A DNA stretch of 64,000 nt from Tumebacillus_A lipolyticus (GTDB taxonomy: Bacteria; Bacillota; Bacilli; Tumebacillales; Tumebacillaceae): contig NZ_JBHUIO010000005.1 in NCBI RefSeq assembly GCF_042682745.1, positions 1 to 64,000 on the forward strand, given 5' to 3'. Of this stretch, positions 1 to 7,318 are shown piece after piece. A program made the position numbers and the translations under genes. The stretch's first letter is position 1. Every line of letters begins with the position of its first letter. The notes under the pieces were generated by a model that worked only from the letters and a program-made list of their open reading frames with translations, ran no database searches and was not told where the DNA came from.

Positions 1-139
1 GTCGGGCAGGTTGCCCACGTGTTACTCACCCGTCCGCCGCTGACTTCCTCGGAGCAAGCTCCGTTTCTGTCCGCTCGACTTGCATGTATTAGGCACGCCG
101 CCAGCGTTCGTCCTGAGCCAGGATCAAACTCTCAATAAA
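1..139 (-). rRNA. 16S ribosomal RNA, 5' end (partial)
   Basis: Read on the minus strand this is the first ~139 nt of a small-subunit rRNA. It contains the universal 27F priming region (AGAGTTTGATCCTGGCTCAG), the GACGAACGCTGGCGGCGTGC block and the GGCGGACGGGTGAGTAACACG block. The 5' end is placed at TTTATTGAG by analogy with the B. subtilis 16S start. The gene runs off the left edge of the window. The V1 loop is short and of Bacilli type. Confidence 0.97.
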
Positions 140-209
140 AGTTTGTATCTTGACTCGCATCTCTCTTCGTAACACTCGTTTAGTTTTCAAGGATCAATGA
201 GATAAATGG

Positions 210-283
210 TCGGAATGCAGGGATTCGAACCCTGGACCTCACGCTCCCGAAGCGTGCGCGCTACCAAGCTGCGCTACATTCCG
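210..283 (-). tRNA. tRNA-Pro (anticodon CGG)
   Basis: Minus-strand cloverleaf with a CGGAATG/CATTCCG acceptor stem and A discriminator, a D arm, the anticodon loop TTCGGGA giving CGG, and a GGTTCGAATCC T arm. No CCA is encoded. It lies about 70 nt upstream of the 16S rRNA on the same strand, so it is probably transcribed as the leader tRNA of the rRNA operon. Confidence 0.95.
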
Positions 284-334
284 ACGCTGTCATTTCCTGA
301 TGATGTCGCTCGCGTTCTCGCGGCAACGAAATGT

Positions 335-364
335 ATCTTATCATGCTTCACCCGTTTCGATCAA
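335..364 (-). promoter_or_regulatory. Candidate sigma-A promoter for tRNA-Pro/16S
   Basis: On the minus strand TTGATC (359-364) and TAAGAT (335-340) are separated by 18 bp and lie about 50 bp upstream of tRNA-Pro. They fit a vegetative promoter for the tRNA/rRNA transcript. Matches are moderate, so this is a suggestion. The rest of 284-450 holds nothing else I recognise. Confidence 0.4.
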
Positions 365-450
365 TCACACTTCACCCTGAAATACGAACAAAAACTATCG
401 ATATGTGCGATCAACTAGCTCGCTCTATCAAATGCTATGAGATTCAAAGT

Positions 451-483
451 AAAGCGCTCAGCTTGATCCAGCTGAGCGCTTTT
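451..483. terminator. Hairpin terminator after the small CDS at 485
   Basis: Twelve-base arms (AAAGCGCTCAGC / GCTGAGCGCTTT) enclose an 8-nt loop immediately beyond the stop of the minus-strand gene at 485. The T-rich tail is short in both directions, so efficiency is uncertain. Confidence 0.7.
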
Positions 484-484
484 C

Positions 485-766
485 TCATTCTTGATTGCGC
501 GAGATTGCGTTGATGATGCCATATTTGAATAGCAACAGGATAAATTCGAGTCGAAAATTGTGGCGAACACCGGCCAAATATTGATGATCGAGCTTCGTGA
601 CGAAGTGCACATCTGTCAGATCGTCATTGTTCTCCACTTCGGCGCGCAGTTGCTTCAAGCGTCGCAACACCTGCTCATCGAAGATTTGAAAGCAGAACTC
701 ATAGTCGCTCTCCGTCTTCGTCTCCAGGATCGTCAGCTCTGACTTGTCATACTCATAACAGACCAT
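485..766 (-). CDS. Hypothetical small protein
   Basis: This 93-residue soluble protein belongs to no family I recognise. It starts at an ATG with an AAGAAGGGGG ribosome binding site about 9 nt upstream and ends just before a hairpin terminator. The composition is normal for a folded cytoplasmic protein: an acidic, charged first half (LKQLRAEVENNDDLTDVHFV) and a more hydrophobic C-terminus with aromatic residues (FILLLFKYGI). There is no signal peptide or obvious membrane helix. It follows the transporter gene on the same strand after 18 nt and is probably co-transcribed with it. It could modulate the transporter, but nothing in the sequence shows that. Confidence 0.7.
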   Translation of the reverse strand: MVCYEYDKSELTILETKTESDYEFCFQIFDEQVLRRLKQLRAEVENNDDLTDVHFVTKLDHQYLAGVRHNFRLEFILLLFKYGIINAISRNQE

Positions 767-784
767 AGCATAACCCCCTTCTTG

Positions 785-2062
785 TTAGAGATAGCGCAGA
801 TATACATACGCGGTCGAGATCAGAATCGATAGGATCATCAGTGGAAATCCGATCAAAAGGTATTTTACAAACGAGATCTTATATCCTTCTTTCGCTGCCA
901 AACCGATCACGATCACGTTTGCGCTCGCGCCGATCACCGTTCCGTTCCCACCTAGACATGCGCCGAGCGCCAAACTCCACCACAGCGGCTCAAGGTTGGT
1001 GATGCCGAGCGCCCCCATCTCTTTGATCATCGGGATCATCGTCGCCACAAAGGGAATGTTGTCCACAAAGGCGGAGGCGATCGAGCTCATCCAGAGGATC
1101 AGCATCGCCATCGCGCTCAAATCCCCGCCGGTCAGGTCGATCGCTTCAGCAGCCAGTTTGGAGATCACGCCTGTCTCCATCAGCCCCGCCACCAGCACGA
1201 ACAGCCCGATGAAGAAAAAGATCGTCGTCCACTCCACGCGCTCCAACGCCTGCTCCAAATATCGTTCGCCCGTCAACAACAGGAGCAAAAACGCTCCGGA
1301 AAGCGCGACGGTCGCCGATTCGAGGTGCAGCACCTGATGCAGGCCAAACCCGATGATCGTCAGCGCCAAGACGGCCAGCGATTTTTTGAGCAATCGCATA
1401 TCCTGCAGTTCGTCATTCTCGTTGAGCGACATGATCAGCTGTTGGCGCTCCTGATCGGCGACCAGCTGTTTGCGATAGATCAGGACGAGCAAGGCGACCG
1501 TCACCACGATGATCACGCCCACGACTGGAGCCAAGTTATAGATAAACTCCATAAACGTCAGCTCTGGCACCGCACTTCCGATCATGATGTTCGGCGGGTC
1601 ACCGATCAGAGTCGCCGTGCCCCCGACGTTCGATGCGATGATTTCAGAGATCAGGTAGGGGATCGGCGATACTTTCAGCTGTCGCGCGATCGAGAAAGTG
1701 ACCGGAACGATCAGCATCACCGTCGTCACGTTGTCGAGCAGCGCAGAGAGCAAAGCGGTGATCACCGACAGATAGACCAATATTTTTACCGGGTGCCCCC
1801 CTGCCTGCTTCGCCGCTTTGATCGCAAGGTATTTGAACACGCCCGTCTGCCCGGTGATCGAGACGAGAATCATCATCCCGACGAGCAAGCCGATCGTGTT
1901 CAGATCGATATGATGAATGGCCGTCTCTTGATCGAGGATGCCAAATGCCACCATCAGGATACCGCCAGCCATCGCCACGATCGTCCGGTGGATCTTCTCC
2001 GAAACGATCAAGGCGTAAGTGACCAGGAAGATGCCGATTGCGAATAGTGCCTGGTTCTCCAT
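785..2062 (-). CDS. ArsB/NhaD superfamily (SLC13-like) membrane transporter
   Basis: A 425-residue polytopic membrane protein with about 11-12 hydrophobic segments. The ion-transporter motifs LLDNVTTVMLIVPV and GGTATLIGDPPNIMIG in the first half, and a second-half inverted counterpart around VDNIPFVATMIPM and GGNGTVIGASANVIV, are typical of the ArsB/NhaD/P-protein branch of the ion-transporter superfamily. Family members move arsenite, Na+/H+ or dicarboxylates; the substrate cannot be told here. No arsenic-resistance partner (arsR, arsC, arsA) is nearby, which argues against a dedicated arsenite pump. The start is an ATG preceded by GGGGAGGAAGG. Length is normal for the family. Confidence 0.88.
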   Translation of the reverse strand: MENQALFAIGIFLVTYALIVSEKIHRTIVAMAGGILMVAFGILDQETAIHHIDLNTIGLLVGMMILVSITGQTGVFKYLAIKAAKQAGGHPVKILVYLSVITALLSALLDNVTTVMLIVPVTFSIARQLKVSPIPYLISEIIASNVGGTATLIGDPPNIMIGSAVPELTFMEFIYNLAPVVGVIIVVTVALLVLIYRKQLVADQERQQLIMSLNENDELQDMRLLKKSLAVLALTIIGFGLHQVLHLESATVALSGAFLLLLLTGERYLEQALERVEWTTIFFFIGLFVLVAGLMETGVISKLAAEAIDLTGGDLSAMAMLILWMSSIASAFVDNIPFVATMIPMIKEMGALGITNLEPLWWSLALGACLGGNGTVIGASANVIVIGLAAKEGYKISFVKYLLIGFPLMILSILISTAYVYLRYL

Positions 2063-2259
2063 TGCCTTCCTCCCCAGTTTGCCAATTTAACGCACATATG
2101 GTAGCACAGTTTATCTTCTGCCCAACAATTCTCGAAAGAACGAGAAAATCAACCTGATTCGCTCTTCTAGTTTCTCCTGCTCCTACATCATTCTTTCGCA
2201 GCGATCGATTGACCGAATTGGTCGATTTCTGAACCTGATCCTTATTAAATAGGAAGAAA

Positions 2260-2283
2260 GAGACCTCCGTCTGCCGGAGGTCT
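2260..2283 (-). terminator. Intrinsic terminator of tyrS
   Basis: GAGACCTCCG/CGGAGGTCTC hairpin followed on the minus strand by TTTCTT, just downstream of the tyrS stop. Confidence 0.85.
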
Positions 2284-2293
2284 CCACGAGTTG

Positions 2294-3538
2294 TTATCCC
2301 AATTTGATCTTTGCAAATTTGCGCTTGCCAGCCTGTACGACCATGCCATCGACCAGCTCGATTTGCGCGTCAGCCGCGTCCACTTTCACTTCGTCGATCT
2401 TCACACCACCCTGCTGAACGAGTCGTCTCGCCTCGCCGTTCGAAGGGGCCATGCCGAGATCGACGAGCAGTTTGACAATCCAGACGGTGCCCGCTTCCAT
2501 CTCGACGACAGGAATGTCGGTTGGCAGCGCACGCTTTTGGAAGATCGTTTTAAAATTATCCTCTGCCGCCAGAGCAGCATCTTCACCGTGGTACATGCGC
2601 ACGATCTCACGGCCGAGGCGCATTTTCAGATCGCGCGGGTGCAGCTGTCCGCCATCAAATTCCGCTTTGATCGCTTCCACCTCTGCGGTCGGCAGATCGG
2701 TGACCAGCTCGTAGTATTTCATCATCAGCTCATCTGGGATCGACATCGTCTTGCCGTACATCTCGTTGGGCGCCTCGTCGATGCCGATGTAGTTGCCGAG
2801 CGACTTCGACATCTTCTGCACGCCGTCCAAGCCTTCGATCAGCGGCATCGTCAAGATGATCTGCTGCTCTTTGCCATACTCTTTTTGCAGCATGCGACCC
2901 ATCAGCAGATTGAACTTCTGATCGGTGCCGCCAAGCTCCACATCGCACTCCAAAGCGACCGAATCATAGCCCTGCATCAGCGGGTAGAAAAACTCGTGCA
3001 ACGAAATCGCCTGCTGGGAGTTGTAGCGCTTCTCAAAATCGTCTCGCTCCAACATCCGCGCCACCGTCGTCTTGGCAGCCAGCGCGATCACGTCGGCAAA
3101 ATTCATCGGAGCCAACCATTCCGAATTGTAGCGAATGCTCGTCTTCGTCTGGTCAAGCACTTTGAACAGCTGTTTGACATACGTCTGCGCATTCTCTTTC
3201 ACCTGTTCCACCGTCAACTGCTTGCGCGTTTCCGACTTGCCTGTCGGATCGCCGATCATCCCGGTGTAATCGCCGATGATGATCGTCACATGATGGCCAA
3301 GATCTTGAAACTGGCGCATCTTCTGCAAGACGACCGTGTGCCCGAGATGGATGTCGGGCGCCGACGGGTCAAGACCCAATTTGATGTGCAGCGGTTTGTT
3401 TTTCAGCAGCGATTTCTTCAGCTTCGCCACCAGTTCCTCTTCCGGAATGATCTCCACCGCTCCGCGGCGAATTGTTGCCAACTGGCGGTCGATCTCCGCT
3501 TGAATGCTCGGATCGAGAACTTGCTCTTCTTTCGTCAT
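2294..3538 (-). CDS. tyrS: Tyrosyl-tRNA synthetase (TyrZ-like clade)
   Basis: Class I aminoacyl-tRNA synthetase that charges tRNA-Tyr with tyrosine in the cytoplasm. The HIGH-type motif is HLGH (around residue 65) and the KMSKS motif is intact (LDGVQKMSKSLGNY, around residue 230). A C-terminal S4-like RNA-binding domain carries VKLLVDLGMAPSNGEARRL. The sequence around the HIGH motif (KLGLDPSAPDIHLGHTVVL) resembles the TyrZ-type enzymes of Bacilli rather than B. subtilis TyrS. Length, 414 residues, is normal. Expression should be controlled by the tyrosine T-box in its leader (3573-3838), and a terminator follows at 2260-2283, so it is monocistronic. Confidence 0.97.
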   Translation of the reverse strand: MTKEEQVLDPSIQAEIDRQLATIRRGAVEIIPEEELVAKLKKSLLKNKPLHIKLGLDPSAPDIHLGHTVVLQKMRQFQDLGHHVTIIIGDYTGMIGDPTGKSETRKQLTVEQVKENAQTYVKQLFKVLDQTKTSIRYNSEWLAPMNFADVIALAAKTTVARMLERDDFEKRYNSQQAISLHEFFYPLMQGYDSVALECDVELGGTDQKFNLLMGRMLQKEYGKEQQIILTMPLIEGLDGVQKMSKSLGNYIGIDEAPNEMYGKTMSIPDELMMKYYELVTDLPTAEVEAIKAEFDGGQLHPRDLKMRLGREIVRMYHGEDAALAAEDNFKTIFQKRALPTDIPVVEMEAGTVWIVKLLVDLGMAPSNGEARRLVQQGGVKIDEVKVDAADAQIELVDGMVVQAGKRKFAKIKLG

Positions 3539-3572
3539 CCTCTACTCCCTACCTTTATCAAAAGTCTGGTAA

Positions 3573-3838
3573 AACAAAAAAAGCTCGCCCCGATAGGGAC
3601 GAGCTTCGAACTCGCGGTACCACCCTAAGTAGCTTTCCAGTCGAAAGCTTCCTTCGTTGGGAATAACGGCCACCTTGTGACCGGCTTGGCATTGCCTCCA
3701 AGCTGCTCCGAAGTGTACTTCACGCAAAGGGATCGACCGGTTCGCAGCGACCACCGGCTCTCTGGACAATCCAACAAAACGCTACTCTCTTCATCATCGC
3801 TTCTTCGATCTGCAATTGTAAATCACTGCACAGCATCT
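3573..3838 (-). promoter_or_regulatory. T-box leader of tyrS (specifier UAC, Tyr)
   Basis: The T-box sequence AGGGTGGTACCGCG lies at 3613-3626 (minus strand). The intrinsic terminator is the AAGCTCG...CGAGCTT hairpin at 3581-3606 followed by a run of Ts. Stem I features (AGCGATGATGAAGAGAGTA, a GGTGG...GAACC bulge region, the GGAGC loop) lie upstream. The specifier loop GAAG-UAC-ACTTC puts codon UAC at 3715-3717, matching tyrosine. Uncharged tRNA-Tyr should therefore promote readthrough into tyrS. Confidence 0.95.
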
Positions 3839-3844
3839 GGAGAA

Positions 3845-3874
3845 ATCATAGCAGTGGCGAAGATCGCTTGTCAA
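3845..3874 (-). promoter_or_regulatory. Sigma-A promoter of the tyrS T-box transcript
   Basis: Minus-strand TTGACA (3869-3874) and TATGAT (3845-3850) with an 18-bp spacer ending in an extended TGC. The start site is predicted near 3838, which places the whole T-box in the transcript. Confidence 0.8.
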
Positions 3875-3914
3875 GTCGAACACGCACAAGAATAACCTCT
3901 TATTCTGTCATTTC

Positions 3915-3942
3915 TTGTCCACATTTTAAGCTATGTTATAAT
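3915..3942 (+). promoter_or_regulatory. Sigma-A promoter of the penicillin-binding protein gene
   Basis: TTGTCC (3915-3920), a 16-bp spacer and a consensus TATAAT (3937-3942), followed by a GGGGGAGG ribosome binding site and an ATG at 3971. It is divergent from the tyrS promoter. Confidence 0.7.
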
Positions 3943-3970
3943 GAGAAGGATAAGGGGGAGGACGTCATAT

Positions 3971-6900
3971 ATGGAAGAGAACAACACCCGATCTGATCGA
4001 AAAGAAAAAAAGCCCAAGACGAAGAAGAAACGACGCTGGGGTAAGTTTGTCAAAATCTTCTTGTTCTTGTTCCTCGCTGTGACGATCATCGGCGGAGGAG
4101 CCGCGGCCGGCTTTATCGCCTCGATGGTCAAAAAAGCGCCAAACCTCGATCTGAATGCGATCACCGACATGGCATCCAAGACGAAAGTGTTTGATAGCGA
4201 TGGTCAATTTATGTTTGAGTTGCAAGGTGACGGCGAGCGCGAGCTGATCAACTCGCTTCAAGATACATCACCTTTTCTCGCTGACGCTTTCGTGGCAGCG
4301 GAGGACAAAAATTTCTATACGCACTTTGGGATCAACCCGTACGCGATCGCCCGCGCAGGCGTGCAAAACTTGATCGGCGGCGACATCGTCAGCGGCGCGT
4401 CGACGATCACCCAGCAGACGATCAAGAATGCGATGTTCCCTGAACAGGAGCGCTCTCTCGAACGCAAAGTTCAAGAGGCGGCGCTCGCGATCCAACTTGA
4501 GCAGAAATTGACCAAGGAAGAAATATTGCTCACCTATATGAATTGGATCTATTTTGGCAAGTCCGGTTCATCCAACCTCTACGGAGTTGAGCGCGCATCG
4601 AAAGCGATCTTTGGCGTTCCCTCCAAGGATCTGAACTTGGCACAGGCGACAATCTTAGCAGCTTTGCCGAACAATCCGAGCTTATTCAATCCTTATACGA
4701 ATTTTGAGCGCACCGCACAGCGACAAGAATATATCCTCCAAGAGATGCTGGAAGCTCAATTTATCACCCAAGCAGAGTATGCGGAAGCAAAAGCGTATGA
4801 TGTAGCCAAAGACATTCAAGAGCAAAAGGAAAAGACACAGGTGAAAGGCGGCGAGTTCGCTCACCTGGTCGCCGAGGTGGAGACGCGCTCGGCGGAGCGC
4901 CTCTATGAGACTGGCAAGTACGAATCGCTGGACAAGGCACGAGAAGCGCTCTTCCGCGGTGGCTATGAAATCCACACCACGATCAACCGCAAGATGCAAA
5001 ACAAGCTGGACGAAGTGATCGACCAAGACAAGTTTTATCCGGAAAACATCTCGTACACGATCACCGACAACTCCGGCAAGCAGATCAAAGTGGACAACGC
5101 GATGATGCAGGCTGGTGCAACATTGATCGACAACAAGACGGGCAAGATCCTCAGCATGGCTGGCGGACGAAAATATGAGATCGACCAAGTCAACCATGCC
5201 ACGCAGCCGCGTCAGCCAGGTTCGACGATGAAGCCGATCGCCGTCTACGGGCCCGCGCTGGAAAACAAATTGATCGGCTCTGGCAGTGCGATCGACGATG
5301 TGCCGATGGTTTGGCCCGATCAGAACGCAGCGGACGGCAAGTATTTTCCAAAGAACTGGGACAACAAATTCCACGGGCTGATGACCGTTCGACATGCGCT
5401 TGAGCAGTCGTACAACATCCCCGCTCTTAAAGTATTTCATCAACTGACCCCGACTGTCGGGCTTGATTTCCTCAAGAAGATGGGCGTGACGACCCTTTCA
5501 GACACCGATGTGAACCTGGCAGCTGCGATCGGTGGTCTCTCGCACGGCCTGACCGTGACCGAAGCGACCAACGCGTTTGCGACCCTGCCCAACATGGGAG
5601 TGTCCCGCGATGCCTATATGATCGAAACGATCAAAGGTCGCGACGGATCGAACCTCTACCAACATAAGTCGGTTGAGACGCAAGTGTTCAACCCGAACAC
5701 ATCCTTCATTCTGACCGACATGCTGAAGGACGTCGTGCGCAAAGGCACCGCTACAGATGTCGGATCAAAGTTCCCCGGCTATGAGATCGCAGGCAAGACG
5801 GGGACGACCGATGTGGACAAGGATTCGTGGTTTGTCGGCTACACACCCGATGTGACGCTCGGCGTCTGGGCTGGATACAACATCCCTTACACCTTGGAGA
5901 GCTCGCAGCAGAAAAACTTGCCGAAGACTTTGTGGAATTCGATCATGACCGATGTTTTTCCGTTGATCGAAAACCGCACCCGCTCGTTCCCAGGCAATCC
6001 GGGCGGTGTGCGCAATGTTTCAGTCTGCAGATTGTCGGGCAAGATCCCGACAGAGCTTTGCAAAGAAGAGCATACGATCGTGACCGAGATGTTCATCGCC
6101 GGAACCGAACCGACCGAACAGTGCGACGTACACGTCAAGGCGAAATACTACGAGGTAGGCGACAAAAAGTATCTTGCGAACGACTCGACGCCTTCCTATT
6201 TGGTCAAAGAGGGCATCTTCATCAAGCGTGAAAAATACACGCTGCCCAACAATGACAAGCGCTGGCTCCCGCTCGACCACGAGAAGGAATTGCCGAGCGA
6301 CAAAGACCCGCGCAATGGAAACGAAGAGCTGGGCACCACGCTCGTTCCGACCGGCGTGAAGATCACCAACGCTTCCGATAGCTCCGTCTCCTTGTCTTGG
6401 AATGCAGTTTCAAAGGCGAAGAGCTACCTCGTGCTCCGCGCAGACAGCGAAGCGGGCCCGTTCCAGATCGTCAGCGAAGTGAAGACCACCACTTTTACCG
6501 ATACATCCGTTCAAAAAGGAAAAGAGTACGCCTATCGCATCGTCGCCATCGATGGCGAAGGTCTGCAATCTGATCCGAGCCAGACGGTCACCGTCACCCC
6601 AGGTCTCGCACAGCTCACACCGCCGAGTGGCATCAAAGCACAAGCGGGCGCGGTGGGATTGACTATCTCGTGGCAACAGGTACCAGGGGCAACGAGCTAC
6701 GCGGTCTACCGCAGCACCGATCCGTCCGGCGCTTATCAGCGGATCGGCACGACTGCCGGAACCGCATTTGATGATGTCGGCGCGATGCCTGGCATGACGT
6801 ACTTCTACAAGATCAGCTCCTTGCAAGGGGACAAAGAATCGGGGCAATCGGCACCAGTGCCAGGTACAGCATCTGGCGGTGGTGGCGAGCCTGGTCAACC

Positions 6901-7177
6901 GATTCAAGCGCCGACCGGCCTGCAGGTGACCGATCCCAAATCGGGCAATTCCTTGGTCATCGGCTGGAATCCGTCAAAAGATGCGACTTCCTACTTGATC
7001 GAGCGCAGCACAGACGGGGCGACTTGGTCTACGCTTGGCACCACGAACGACAACGGATTTTTTGACAGCGGTCTTTCCACAGGCCAAAAGTATTTCTATC
7101 GCATCCGCGCCATCGATGCGAAAGGCAACCGATCTTCACCATCTGCGGTGGCCAACGGTACGCCAACTCAATCGTAA
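3971..7177 (+). CDS. Class A penicillin-binding protein (PBP1A-type) with three FN3 domains
   Basis: Bifunctional peptidoglycan synthase: a GT51 glycosyltransferase polymerises lipid II and the transpeptidase cross-links it at the outer face of the membrane. A Lys/Arg-rich cytoplasmic tail (1-27) precedes one membrane anchor (about 28-50). The GT51 motifs are AAEDKNFYTHFG (catalytic Glu ~111) and SGASTITQQ. The transpeptidase motifs are SxxK (S418-TMK), SYN (480-482) and KTG (609-611). From about residue 800 there are three fibronectin type III modules separated by a Gly/Pro linker. The ATG at 3971 is chosen over one 30 nt upstream because AAGGGGGAGG lies 9 nt before it. At 1068 residues it is longer than most PBP1A proteins because of the FN3 tail. 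Confidence 0.95.
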   Translation: MEENNTRSDRKEKKPKTKKKRRWGKFVKIFLFLFLAVTIIGGGAAAGFIASMVKKAPNLDLNAITDMASKTKVFDSDGQFMFELQGDGERELINSLQDTSPFLADAFVAAEDKNFYTHFGINPYAIARAGVQNLIGGDIVSGASTITQQTIKNAMFPEQERSLERKVQEAALAIQLEQKLTKEEILLTYMNWIYFGKSGSSNLYGVERASKAIFGVPSKDLNLAQATILAALPNNPSLFNPYTNFERTAQRQEYILQEMLEAQFITQAEYAEAKAYDVAKDIQEQKEKTQVKGGEFAHLVAEVETRSAERLYETGKYESLDKAREALFRGGYEIHTTINRKMQNKLDEVIDQDKFYPENISYTITDNSGKQIKVDNAMMQAGATLIDNKTGKILSMAGGRKYEIDQVNHATQPRQPGSTMKPIAVYGPALENKLIGSGSAIDDVPMVWPDQNAADGKYFPKNWDNKFHGLMTVRHALEQSYNIPALKVFHQLTPTVGLDFLKKMGVTTLSDTDVNLAAAIGGLSHGLTVTEATNAFATLPNMGVSRDAYMIETIKGRDGSNLYQHKSVETQVFNPNTSFILTDMLKDVVRKGTATDVGSKFPGYEIAGKTGTTDVDKDSWFVGYTPDVTLGVWAGYNIPYTLESSQQKNLPKTLWNSIMTDVFPLIENRTRSFPGNPGGVRNVSVCRLSGKIPTELCKEEHTIVTEMFIAGTEPTEQCDVHVKAKYYEVGDKKYLANDSTPSYLVKEGIFIKREKYTLPNNDKRWLPLDHEKELPSDKDPRNGNEELGTTLVPTGVKITNASDSSVSLSWNAVSKAKSYLVLRADSEAGPFQIVSEVKTTTFTDTSVQKGKEYAYRIVAIDGEGLQSDPSQTVTVTPGLAQLTPPSGIKAQAGAVGLTISWQQVPGATSYAVYRSTDPSGAYQRIGTTAGTAFDDVGAMPGMTYFYKISSLQGDKESGQSAPVPGTASGGGGEPGQPIQAPTGLQVTDPKSGNSLVIGWNPSKDATSYLIERSTDGATWSTLGTTNDNGFFDSGLSTGQKYFYRIRAIDAKGNRSSPSAVANGTPTQS

Positions 7178-7251
7178 CCACACCTAACCACACCGGTTTC
7201 GCAGATCTGAACAGCTGAGGCGACCTGACGATCGCCCCAGCTGTTCGCACA

Positions 7252-7291
7252 AAAAGCCTCCTGCCCTTTTAGAAAAGGACAGGAGGCTTTT
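7252..7291. terminator. Bidirectional terminator between the PBP gene and mutS2
   Basis: AAAAGCCTCCTGCCCTTTT/AAAAGGACAGGAGGCTTTT hairpin lies between converging genes with T-runs on both strands. Confidence 0.9.
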
Positions 7292-7318
7292 AATTGTTCC
7301 ACTCGTTTCACTTCATCC

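Noticed and set aside
785..2062. Arsenite efflux pump
   Set aside because: The superfamily includes ArsB, but no ars partner genes are present, so the substrate is left open.
2291..3628. Long open frame (445 codons) on the plus strand
   Set aside because: It is antisense to tyrS and the T-box, and its translation is His/Arg/Asp/Leu-rich without a domain or ribosome binding site.
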